Positions 33,469 through 40,684 of a stretch of 64,000 nucleotides of DNA are shown in pieces. The stretch is from the NCBI RefSeq assembly GCF_028682395.1, contig NZ_JANHLC010000005.1, positions 248,001 through 312,000 on the forward strand, read 5' to 3'. The translations under genes were made by a program, and so were the position numbers. Source of the DNA: Pseudomonas putida (GTDB lineage Bacteria; Pseudomonadota; Gammaproteobacteria; Pseudomonadales; Pseudomonadaceae). A model generated the notes under the pieces. It was not told the origin of the DNA. It was given only the letters and a program-made list of their open reading frames with translations, and did no database searches. Each line of letters opens with the position of its first letter. Within the stretch, counting starts at the first letter, position 1.

Positions 33469-33881
33469 CGCTCCCCGACGAAGCACTGGCCGCCTTGCAG
33501 GCCTTTGAGGCCGCCGCCGGCTGGGAACAGCGCGCGCGTCTGCTGATGCAATGGGGCGAACGCCTGCCCGCCTTGAGCGATGAAGATCGCAACGAAGCGC
33601 ACCGTGTGCATGGCTGCGAAAGCCAGGTCTGGCTGAAGGGCGAACTGCGCGAAGGTCATTGGCATTTTGCCGCCGCCAGCGATGCGCGCCTGATTCGCGG
33701 GCTACTGGCATTGCTGCTGGTACGGGTCAACGGTTTATCCGGCGATGCCCTGCAAGAGGTCGACCTGACAGACTGGTTCAACCAACTGGGGCTGTCGCGC
33801 CAGCTTTCGCCGTCGCGCAGCAACGGCCTGAATGCCGTCCTGCAACGCATGCGCGACCTCCAGGCCTCACCTGCGCTGTAG
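33465..33881 (+). CDS. csdE: SufE-family sulfur acceptor (CsdE)
   Basis: Accepts sulfane sulfur from the adjacent cysteine desulfurase and passes it on. The 138 aa protein has the SufE signature HRVHGCESQVWL with the acceptor Cys at residue 51 and the C-terminal PSRSNGLNAVLQRMR. It starts in ATGA overlap with csdA. Its stop codon TAG lies inside a REP-type core sequence. The convergent neighbour TcdA (CsdL) is the third partner of the E. coli Csd system. Confidence 0.93.
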   Translation: MTLPDEALAALQAFEAAAGWEQRARLLMQWGERLPALSDEDRNEAHRVHGCESQVWLKGELREGHWHFAAASDARLIRGLLALLLVRVNGLSGDALQEVDLTDWFNQLGLSRQLSPSRSNGLNAVLQRMRDLQASPAL

Positions 33882-33897
33882 GAGCGAGCGGGCTGGC
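33877..33897 (+). repeat. REP-type core overlapping the csdE stop codon
   Basis: TGTAGGAGCGAGC at 33877-33889 is the same core as the REP pair near 4.4 kb. It fills almost all the space between the convergent csdE and tcdA genes, and its TAG is the csdE stop. Only one arm is clear here. Confidence 0.6.
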
Positions 33898-33904
33898 AGC
33901 GTGA

Positions 33905-34714
33905 TTACCCCGCCTTGACCCGCTCCGCCGGCCGCCGCACCCCGGCCACGATCTTGTCCACCGCCTTGGTGGCGGCGACCATGCCAAAGGTCGCGGTCAC
34001 CATCATCACCGCCCCAAACCCACCGGCGCAGTCGAGCTTGACGCCGTCACCGACAAAGCTCTTCTGCAGGCAGATGCTGCCATCGGGCTTCGGATAGCGC
34101 AGTTGCTCGGTGGAAAACACACAAGGCACGCTGTAGTGGCGAGTCACGGTGCGCGAAAAGCCGTAGTCACGGCGCAGGGTCGAGCGCACCTTGGACGCCA
34201 GCGGGTCGTTGAAGGTGCGATTCAGGTCGCAGACCTGGATCAGCGTCGGATCGATCTGCCCACCGGCCCCGCCAGTGGTGATGATCTGGATCTTGCGGCG
34301 CTTGCACCAGGCAATCAGCGCGGCCTTGGCATTGACGCTGTCGATGCAGTCGATCACACAATCGATATTCGGCGTAATGTATTCGGCCATGGTTTCACGG
34401 GTCACGAAGTCCGCCACTGCATGGACCTTGCAGTCTGGATTGATACCGCGCAGGCGTTCAGCCATGACCTCCACCTTCGCCTGGCCCACCGTGCTGGCCA
34501 GCGCATGCAACTGGCGATTGCTGTTACTGACACAGACATCATCCAGGTCGAACAGCGAGATCTCGCCCACCCCGGAACGCGCCATGGCTTCCGCCGCCCA
34601 GGAGCCCACGCCACCGACGCCGACAATCGCCACATGGGCCGCGCGCAAGCGCTCCAGGCCTTCGACGCCATACAACCGGGCAATACCGGCAAACCGTGGA
34701 TCTTCTGTACTCAT
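33905..34714 (-). CDS. tcdA: tRNA threonylcarbamoyladenosine dehydratase
   Basis: E1-like enzyme (CsdL) that cyclises t6A37 in tRNA to ct6A, using ATP and sulfur-relay help from CsdA-CsdE in E. coli. I start at ATG 34714 (269 aa); GTG/ATG at 34723/34720 are alternatives. It has the Rossmann ATP site VGVGGVGSWAAEAMARSGVG, FDLDDVCVSNSNRQ, and DCIDSVNAKAAL, as in ThiF/MoeB-like proteins. It is convergent with csdE, so the functional trio is adjacent but on two strands. Confidence 0.93.
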   Translation of the reverse strand: MSTEDPRFAGIARLYGVEGLERLRAAHVAIVGVGGVGSWAAEAMARSGVGEISLFDLDDVCVSNSNRQLHALASTVGQAKVEVMAERLRGINPDCKVHAVADFVTRETMAEYITPNIDCVIDCIDSVNAKAALIAWCKRRKIQIITTGGAGGQIDPTLIQVCDLNRTFNDPLASKVRSTLRRDYGFSRTVTRHYSVPCVFSTEQLRYPKPDGSICLQKSFVGDGVKLDCAGGFGAVMMVTATFGMVAATKAVDKIVAGVRRPAERVKAG

Positions 34715-34849
34715 GACCATCACCCAAAAAACCGGCGCGCAGTATAAGGCCCGGCGCCGCGCAGAACACCTTTAAGGCATGAACGGCGCCATCCTCTGCT
34801 TTAATTACCCGGCAGGCCCACGCGCGGTTGTGCCACGCGCCACCGGCAA

Positions 34850-34876
34850 GAACTTAAGCGCAATTGCAGTGCCCAA
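34850..34876 (+). promoter_or_regulatory. Weak AlgU/RpoE-like promoter match upstream of the GH17-GT2 gene
   Basis: GAACTT at 34850-34855 is followed after 16 bases by CCCAA at 34872-34876. The -35 is a perfect AlgU hexamer, but the -10 is only a partial match to the TCTGA/TCCAA forms. It lies about 115 bases before the start. The remaining 277-base gap shows nothing else I recognise. Confidence 0.25.
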
Positions 34877-34991
34877 GCTCGGCCTCTGCCGATCAACATG
34901 TGCCATTGCGCTCATGCCAGTGTAGGATTCCCGCCGCCTGGCGCAGGTGCTCTTCTGGACGTTGCGCCCTTTTTTGGAACCCGAGCTCTCT

Positions 34992-37583
34992 ATGTCATCG
35001 CGTAAATTTGGACTTAACCTGGTGGTCGTGGTGGCAATCGCCGCCCTGTTCACCGGTTTCTGGGCGCTGATCAATCGCCCGGTATCGGCGCCCAACTGGC
35101 CCGAGCATATTTCCGGCTTCTCCTACTCGCCATTCCAGCAGGGTCAGTACCCGCAGAAGGCCCAGTTTCCATCGGACGATGAAATGCGTCGCGACCTGGA
35201 GATCATGAGCAAGCTGACCGATAACATTCGAACCTACTCGGTCGACGGCACCCTGGGCGATATCCCCAAGCTGGCCGAAGAGTTTGGCCTGCGGGTGACC
35301 CTGGGGATCTGGATCAGCCCGGACCTGGAGCGCAATGAGCGCGAAATCCAGCGCGCCATCGAAATCGCCAATACCTCGCGCAGTGTCGTGCGGGTGGTGG
35401 TCGGCAACGAAGCGATCTACCGCAAGGAGATCACCGCCGAGGAACTGGCTGTGCTGATCGATCGTGTCAGGGCCGCGGTCAAGGTGCCGGTCACCACCTC
35501 CGAGCAATGGCACGTCTGGGAAGAAAACCCGGGCCTGGCCAAGCATGTCGACCTGATCGCCGCCCACATCCTGCCGTACTGGGAATTTGTGCCCGTCGAC
35601 AAGGCTGGCCAGTTCGTTCTGGATCGCGCCCGTGATCTGAAGAAAATGTTCCCGAAAAAACCGCTGCTGCTGTCCGAGGTCGGCTGGCCGAGTAACGGCC
35701 GCATGCGCGGTGGCGCCGATGCCACGCCAGCAGACCAGGCCATCTACCTGCGGACCCTGGTGAACAAACTCAACCGCCAGGGCTTCAACTACTTTGTGAT
35801 CGAAGCCTTCGACCAGCCTTGGAAAGCCAGCGACGAAGGTTCGGTAGGTGCGTACTGGGGTGTCTACAATGCCGCGCGCCAGCAGAAGTTCAACTTCGAA
35901 GGCCCGGTGGTCGCGATCCCCCAATGGCGGGTCCTGGCCATCGGCTCGGTGGTCCTGGCCATGCTCTCCCTGGCCCTGCTGCTGATCGACGGCTCGGCTC
36001 TGCGCCAGCGCGGCCGCACCTTCCTGACCTTTATCGCGTTCCTCTGCGGCTCGGTGCTGGTCTGGATCGGCTACGACTACAGCCAGCAATACAGCACCTG
36101 GTTCAGCCTGACGGTGGGCTTTCTCCTCGCCCTGGGTGCGCTGGGGGTCTTTATCGTGCTGCTGACCGAGGCCCATGAATTGGCCGAAGCGGTCTGGACG
36201 CACAAGCGCCGGCGCGAATTCCTGCCGGTAGTCGGCGAGTCGGACTACCGACCGAAAGTCTCGATCCATGTGCCGTGCTACAACGAGCCGCCGGACATGG
36301 TCAAACAGACCCTCGATGCCCTGGCCAACCTCGACTACCCGGACTTCGAAGTCCTGATCATCGACAACAACACCAAGGACCCGGCCGTCTGGGAACCGGT
36401 ACAGGCTTACTGCCAAACCCTGGGCCCGCGCTTCAAGTTCTTCCACGTCGCGCCCCTGGCCGGATTCAAGGGCGGGGCGCTGAACTACCTGATCCCGCAT
36501 ACCGCCCCGGATGCCGAAGTGATCGCGGTGATCGACTCGGACTACTGCGTCGACCCCAATTGGCTCAAGCACATGGTCCCGCACTTCGCCGATCCGAAGA
36601 TTGCCGTGGTGCAGTCACCCCAGGACTATCGCGACCAGAACGAAAGCACCTTCAAGAAGCTCTGCTACTCCGAATACAAGGGTTTCTTCCACATCGGCAT
36701 GGTCACCCGCAACGACCGCGACGCGATTATCCAGCACGGCACCATGACCATGACCCGCCGCTCGGTGCTCGAAGAGCTGGGCTGGGCCGACTGGTGCATC
36801 TGCGAGGATGCCGAGCTGGGCCTGCGGGTCTTCGAAAAAGGCCTGTCTGCGGCCTACTACCACCACAGCTACGGCAAGGGCCTGATGCCCGATACCTTTA
36901 TCGACTTCAAGAAGCAGCGTTTCCGCTGGGCCTATGGAGCGATCCAGATCATCAAGCGGCACACCTCCAGCCTGTTGCGTGGCAAGGACACCCAACTGAC
37001 CCGTGGCCAGCGCTACCACTTCCTGGCGGGCTGGCTGCCGTGGGTGGCCGATGGCATGAACATCTTCTTCACCGTCGGTGCCCTGCTCTGGTCGGCCGCG
37101 ATGATCATCGTGCCGACACGGGTCGATCCGCCGTTGTTGATTTTCGCGATCCCACCGCTGGCGTTGTTTGTGTTCAAGGTCGGCAAGATCATTTTCCTCT
37201 ACCGCCGCGCGGTCGGGGTCAACCTCAAGGACGCGTTCGCGGCGGCCCTGGCCGGTCTGGCGCTGTCCCATACCATCGCCAAAGCGGTGCTGTACGGTTT
37301 CTTCACCAGCAGTATTCCGTTCTTCCGCACGCCGAAGAATGCCGATAATCACGGCTTCTGGGTGGCGATCTCGGAGGCTCGCGAGGAACTGTTCATCATG
37401 CTGCTGCTCTGGGGCGCGGCGCTGGGTATCTGCCTGGTGCAGGGCCTGCCGAGCAACGACATGCGCTTCTGGGTGACCATGTTGCTGGTGCAGTCGCTGC
37501 CGTACCTGGCGGCCCTGATCATGGCCTTCCTTTCGTCGCTGCCCAAACCGGACGCAAAGGACGCGCCTGACCCCGCCGCCTAA
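34992..37583 (+). CDS. ndvB: NdvB-like beta-1,3-glucan enzyme: GH17 domain fused to GT2 glycosyltransferase
   Basis: Membrane enzyme expected to build and remodel periplasmic (cyclic) beta-glucans. The start at 34992 gives 863 aa. A membrane helix at about 8-26 is followed by a periplasmic GH17-type domain (about 30-310) with both expected catalytic glutamates, in VVVGNEAIYR (about 138) and LLLSEVGWPSNG (about 230). More membrane helices follow, then a GT2 domain (about 430-690) with DSDY at about 515 and QRFRW at about 643, and C-terminal helices. The P. aeruginosa ortholog is linked to biofilm antibiotic tolerance; dapE is downstream there too. Confidence 0.88.
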   Translation: MSSRKFGLNLVVVVAIAALFTGFWALINRPVSAPNWPEHISGFSYSPFQQGQYPQKAQFPSDDEMRRDLEIMSKLTDNIRTYSVDGTLGDIPKLAEEFGLRVTLGIWISPDLERNEREIQRAIEIANTSRSVVRVVVGNEAIYRKEITAEELAVLIDRVRAAVKVPVTTSEQWHVWEENPGLAKHVDLIAAHILPYWEFVPVDKAGQFVLDRARDLKKMFPKKPLLLSEVGWPSNGRMRGGADATPADQAIYLRTLVNKLNRQGFNYFVIEAFDQPWKASDEGSVGAYWGVYNAARQQKFNFEGPVVAIPQWRVLAIGSVVLAMLSLALLLIDGSALRQRGRTFLTFIAFLCGSVLVWIGYDYSQQYSTWFSLTVGFLLALGALGVFIVLLTEAHELAEAVWTHKRRREFLPVVGESDYRPKVSIHVPCYNEPPDMVKQTLDALANLDYPDFEVLIIDNNTKDPAVWEPVQAYCQTLGPRFKFFHVAPLAGFKGGALNYLIPHTAPDAEVIAVIDSDYCVDPNWLKHMVPHFADPKIAVVQSPQDYRDQNESTFKKLCYSEYKGFFHIGMVTRNDRDAIIQHGTMTMTRRSVLEELGWADWCICEDAELGLRVFEKGLSAAYYHHSYGKGLMPDTFIDFKKQRFRWAYGAIQIIKRHTSSLLRGKDTQLTRGQRYHFLAGWLPWVADGMNIFFTVGALLWSAAMIIVPTRVDPPLLIFAIPPLALFVFKVGKIIFLYRRAVGVNLKDAFAAALAGLALSHTIAKAVLYGFFTSSIPFFRTPKNADNHGFWVAISEAREELFIMLLLWGAALGICLVQGLPSNDMRFWVTMLLVQSLPYLAALIMAFLSSLPKPDAKDAPDPAA

Positions 37584-37599
37584 TTCGACGGCAATGCAC

Positions 37600-37630
37600 T
37601 AAACGGCGGCCTCTGGTCGCCGTTTTGCTT
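37600..37630 (+). terminator. Intrinsic terminator after ndvB
   Basis: AAACGGCG pairs with CGCCGTTT (8 bp) across a nine-base loop and is followed by TTTTGCTTT. It sits 18 bases past the ndvB stop and separates it from dapE. Confidence 0.8.
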
Positions 37631-37657
37631 TAAGATAACCGCCATTTTGCGCCCTGC

Positions 37658-37679
37658 CTGTAGGGCCGAGCTGGCCCGC
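37658..37679 (+). repeat. Divergent REP-like element upstream of dapE
   Basis: TGTAGGGCCGAGCTGGCCCGC resembles the REP consensus TGTAGGAGCGAGCTTGCTCGC. The substitutions in the two arms are compensatory (GGGCC with GGCCC), so the hairpin is kept. Confidence 0.45.
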
Positions 37680-37746
37680 TGACCTAGCGCCGCGCTGACT
37701 CGATAGAAAACGCCACTACCGCCTTGCCTTGCACCGGAGTTCCCCC

Positions 37747-38898
37747 ATGACGGCCCACGCCGAGCTTTCGCCGACCCTTCAACTCGCCTGCGACCTGATC
37801 CGCCGCCCCTCGGTGACCCCGATTGACGCCGACTGCCAGAAGCTGATGATGCAGCGCCTGGGCGACGCCGGATTCAAGCTCGAGCCTATGCGTATCGAAG
37901 ACGTGGACAACTTCTGGGCCAGCCACGGCAAGCACGACGGCCCGGTCCTGTGCTTTGCCGGCCATACCGATGTGGTTCCGACTGGCCCGGTGCAGGCCTG
38001 GCAGAACGATCCATTCGATGCCCTGATCGATGAGCACGGCATGCTGTGCGGGCGTGGCGCTGCCGACATGAAAGGCAGCCTGGCCGCCATGCTGGTCGCC
38101 GCCGAACGCTTTGTCGCCGACTACCCCGATCACCGCGGCTCGGTGGCCTTCCTGATCACCAGCGACGAAGAAGGTCCGGCCCACCACGGGACCAAGGCCG
38201 TGGTCGAGCGCCTTGCCGCACGCCGGGAGCGCCTGGACTGGTGCATCGTCGGCGAGCCTTCGAGCACATCCCTGGTCGGTGACGTGGTCAAGAACGGCCG
38301 TCGTGGCTCCCTCGGTGCGAAACTGACAGTACGCGGTGTGCAGGGTCATGTTGCCTACCCGCACCTGGCGAAGAACCCGATTCACCTGGCTGCGCCGGCC
38401 CTGGCCGAACTGGCCGCCGAGCACTGGGACGACGGCAACGCCTTCTTTCCGCCGACCAGCTTCCAGATCTCCAACGTAAACGCCGGTACCGGCGCGACCA
38501 ACGTGATCCCGGGTGACCTGGTCGCGGTATTCAACTTCCGTTTCTCCACCGAATCCACCGTCGAAGGCCTGCAGCAGCGGGTCGCGACCATTCTCGACAA
38601 ACATGGCCTGGACTGGCATGTGGACTGGGCGCTTTCGGGCCTGCCGTTCCTGACCGAACCGGGCGAACTGCTCGACGCGGTCTCGACCAGCATCCTGGCC
38701 GTCACCGGCCGTCAGACCCAGGCCTCGACCAGCGGCGGCACCTCCGATGGGCGCTTTATCGCCACACTCGGCACCCAGGTGGTCGAGCTGGGCCCGGTCA
38801 ACGCGACCATTCACCAGGTCAACGAACGGGTCCTGGCCAGCGACCTCGATGTGCTGACCGAAATCTACTACCGCACCCTGATCGAGCTGCTCGCCTGA
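37747..38898 (+). CDS. dapE: Succinyl-diaminopimelate desuccinylase
   Basis: Dizinc M20-family hydrolase that frees LL-DAP from N-succinyl-LL-DAP, the step after DapC. The ATG at 37747 (383 aa) has GGAG upstream. The metal-site motifs are [28 protein letters not shown] and ITSDEEGPA with the catalytic Glu. The dimerisation domain has [15 protein letters not shown], and the C-terminal [11 protein letters not shown] is typical. Its TGA shares the A of the next ATG, so rlmA translation is probably coupled. Confidence 0.96.
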   Translation: MTAHAELSPTLQLACDLIRRPSVTPIDADCQKLMMQRLGDAGFKLEPMRIEDVDNFWASHGKHDGPVLCFAGHTDVVPTGPVQAWQNDPFDALIDEHGMLCGRGAADMKGSLAAMLVAAERFVADYPDHRGSVAFLITSDEEGPAHHGTKAVVERLAARRERLDWCIVGEPSSTSLVGDVVKNGRRGSLGAKLTVRGVQGHVAYPHLAKNPIHLAAPALAELAAEHWDDGNAFFPPTSFQISNVNAGTGATNVIPGDLVAVFNFRFSTESTVEGLQQRVATILDKHGLDWHVDWALSGLPFLTEPGELLDAVSTSILAVTGRQTQASTSGGTSDGRFIATLGTQVVELGPVNATIHQVNERVLASDLDVLTEIYYRTLIELLA

Positions 38899-39707
38899 TG
38901 CTTGCCTGCCCGATCTGCAGCGCCCCGCTCAACGCCGTGGACAATGGCGTCGGCTGCCCGGCGGGGCACCGTTTCGACCGCGCCCGCCAGGGTTACCTGA
39001 ACCTGCTGCCAGTGCAGCACAAGAACAGCCGCGACCCGGGTGACAACCAGGCCATGGTCGAGGCGCGCCGCGACTTCCTCAATGCCGGCCACTACGCCCC
39101 CGTGGCCCGGCGCCTGGCCGAACTGGCCGCCGAGCGGGCCCCACAGCGCTGGCTGGATATCGGCTGCGGCGAGGGCTATTACACGGCGCAGATCGCCGAC
39201 GCCCTGCCAAACGCCGAAGGCTACGCCCTGGATATCTCGCGCGAAGCGGTCAAACGTGCCTGCCGGCGCAATCCACGCCTGACCTGGCTGATTGCAAGCA
39301 TGGCCCGCGTGCCCTTGGCCGACGCCAGCTGCCAGTTTCTCGCCAGTGTCTTCAGCCCGCTCGACTGGCAGGAGGCCAAGCGCCTGCTCAGCCCCGGCGG
39401 CGGCCTGATGCGTGTCGGCCCGACCCGCGAACACCTGATGGAGCTGCGCGAAAAGCTCTATGACGAAGTGCGCGATTACACCGACGACAAGCACCTGGCC
39501 CTGGTGCCCGACGGCATGTCCCTGGCGCACAGTGAGACCCTGGATTTCAACCTGACCCTCACCTGCCCCCAGGATCGTGCCAATCTACTGGCCATGACGC
39601 CCCACGGCTGGCGCGCCAGCGCCGAACGCCGGGCAGCGGTCATCGAGCAGGTCGAGCCGTTCCAGACCCGCGTGTCCATGCGCTACGATTATTTTGTGCT
39701 GCAATAA
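38898..39707 (+). CDS. rlmA: 23S rRNA (guanine-N1)-methyltransferase, RlmA family
   Basis: Predicted S-adenosylmethionine enzyme that methylates G745 (RlmA-I) of 23S rRNA. The 269 aa protein begins with a zinc-binding ribbon (LACPICSAPL then GCPAGHRFD), continues GYLNLLPVQHKNSRDPGDN typical of RlmA, and has the SAM-binding loop LDIGCGEGYYTAQIA at about 90-105. The ATG overlaps the dapE stop by one base. RlmA of other classes targets G748; I favour the gamma-proteobacterial G745 type. Confidence 0.88.
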   Translation: MLACPICSAPLNAVDNGVGCPAGHRFDRARQGYLNLLPVQHKNSRDPGDNQAMVEARRDFLNAGHYAPVARRLAELAAERAPQRWLDIGCGEGYYTAQIADALPNAEGYALDISREAVKRACRRNPRLTWLIASMARVPLADASCQFLASVFSPLDWQEAKRLLSPGGGLMRVGPTREHLMELREKLYDEVRDYTDDKHLALVPDGMSLAHSETLDFNLTLTCPQDRANLLAMTPHGWRASAERRAAVIEQVEPFQTRVSMRYDYFVLQ

Positions 39708-39788
39708 CCCCTAAACCATGGCCGGTCGCCCTGGCGATCGGTGACAGAATCCGCGAATGGATTTTTCAGAACCACAGTGAGGACATCC

Positions 39789-40166
39789 ATGCGCCAACCG
39801 GATATCGAGATTTACCTGAAAGACGCCGACGTCGACTACAAGGCCATCGCGGCCTGGTTGAGCAGCGCTATCGGCCCCTGCACCGACTGGGTCCAGAAAG
39901 GCCAGACCTACAAATGCAAGGCCGGTGATATCCCGGTGACCTGGCTGCCCAAGGCCGTGGGCAAATGGAACAGCCTCTACCTGGAAAGCGACCAGACGCC
40001 GTGGGAAAACGATATTGCCTGCGCCCGCGCCGCTTTTGCCGCGCTGAACGTGGAAGTGCGCTGCGCGCCGGGTAGTTGGGTCGAAGAAGAAGGTGAAGAA
40101 TCGGCTGACCGCTGGATTCGGATCAGCGCCGACGGTGAAGAAGAAATCACCTGGCGTACCGCGTAA
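39789..40166 (+). CDS. Conserved hypothetical protein
   Basis: Acidic, probably cytoplasmic protein of 125 aa with no signal peptide or membrane segment. I choose ATG 39789, preceded by GAGGAC; an upstream in-frame start at 39741 lacks such a site. Sequence features include two conserved-looking Trp-rich patches (PCTDWVQKGQTYKCKAGD and VGKWNSLYLESDQTPWEND). I do not recognise a domain. Equivalents sit beside rlmA-dapE in other pseudomonads as I recall, which gives no function. Confidence 0.75.
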   Translation: MRQPDIEIYLKDADVDYKAIAAWLSSAIGPCTDWVQKGQTYKCKAGDIPVTWLPKAVGKWNSLYLESDQTPWENDIACARAAFAALNVEVRCAPGSWVEEEGEESADRWIRISADGEEEITWRTA

Positions 40167-40175
40167 AAAGATCAC

Positions 40176-40224
40176 TCGCAGAGGCTGCTCCGGGGGCTGA
40201 AACCGCCCGCGACAGCCTCTGCGA
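40176..40224. terminator. Inverted repeat between convergent genes
   Basis: A 12-bp arm (TCGCAGAGGCTG) pairs with CAGCCTCTGCGA across a 25-base interior in the 63-base gap between the hypothetical gene and the cold-shock gene. There is no U-tract, so terminator function is uncertain. Confidence 0.45.
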
Positions 40225-40229
40225 AGCGC

Positions 40230-40439
40230 TTACAGCCCTACTACGTCTTCGGCCTGCAGGCCTTTCTGACCGTCTACCACGGCGTACTCCACCTGCTGGC
40301 CTTCAGCCAGGGAGCGGTGCCCCTCGCCGCGAATGGCACGGTAGTGAACAAACACGTCCGCCCCGTCTTCACGCTGGATAAAGCCATAGCCCTTGGCGTC
40401 GTTGAACCACTTCACGTTGCCGGTTTCGCGCGTTGCCAT
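40230..40439 (-). CDS. Cold-shock domain protein (CspA family)
   Basis: Single-stranded RNA/DNA-binding OB-fold protein of 69 aa. It has [15 protein letters not shown] with RNP1 (KGYGFI) and DVFVHY as RNP2. Tyr replaces Phe in DVFVHF and the following loop is [14 protein letters not shown], so it is a slightly divergent member. AAAGGAGTAGGA precedes the ATG. The upstream gap of 245 bases to plsB must hold both promoters. Whether it is cold-induced cannot be told from the sequence. Confidence 0.93.
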   Translation of the reverse strand: MATRETGNVKWFNDAKGYGFIQREDGADVFVHYRAIRGEGHRSLAEGQQVEYAVVDGQKGLQAEDVVGL

Positions 40440-40684
40440 ACAGTCCTACTCCTTTTTTATTATGGGGCGGGCAGCGGGTAGCCCTTGCCCTGATAAGCCA
40501 CCGCCCGAACTTCAGCCCACTCATGGCGGTCTGACAGTACGTGCGAAAGCGCGACGAGTATAAGGCAGCCCGAAAATCTCGCCCATCCCTATAAATAGCG
40601 GCTTTTTTGCCGATTTTAGGCAGATACGGCACACTATCGGCCCCGAGCAAACGCTCGGTTTACTCCACCTAATGCAGAAGCCGT

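Noticed and set aside
34995..36584. 529-codon frame antisense to the GH17-GT2 gene
   Set aside because: No motif or start signal; the plus-strand protein has intact catalytic motifs.
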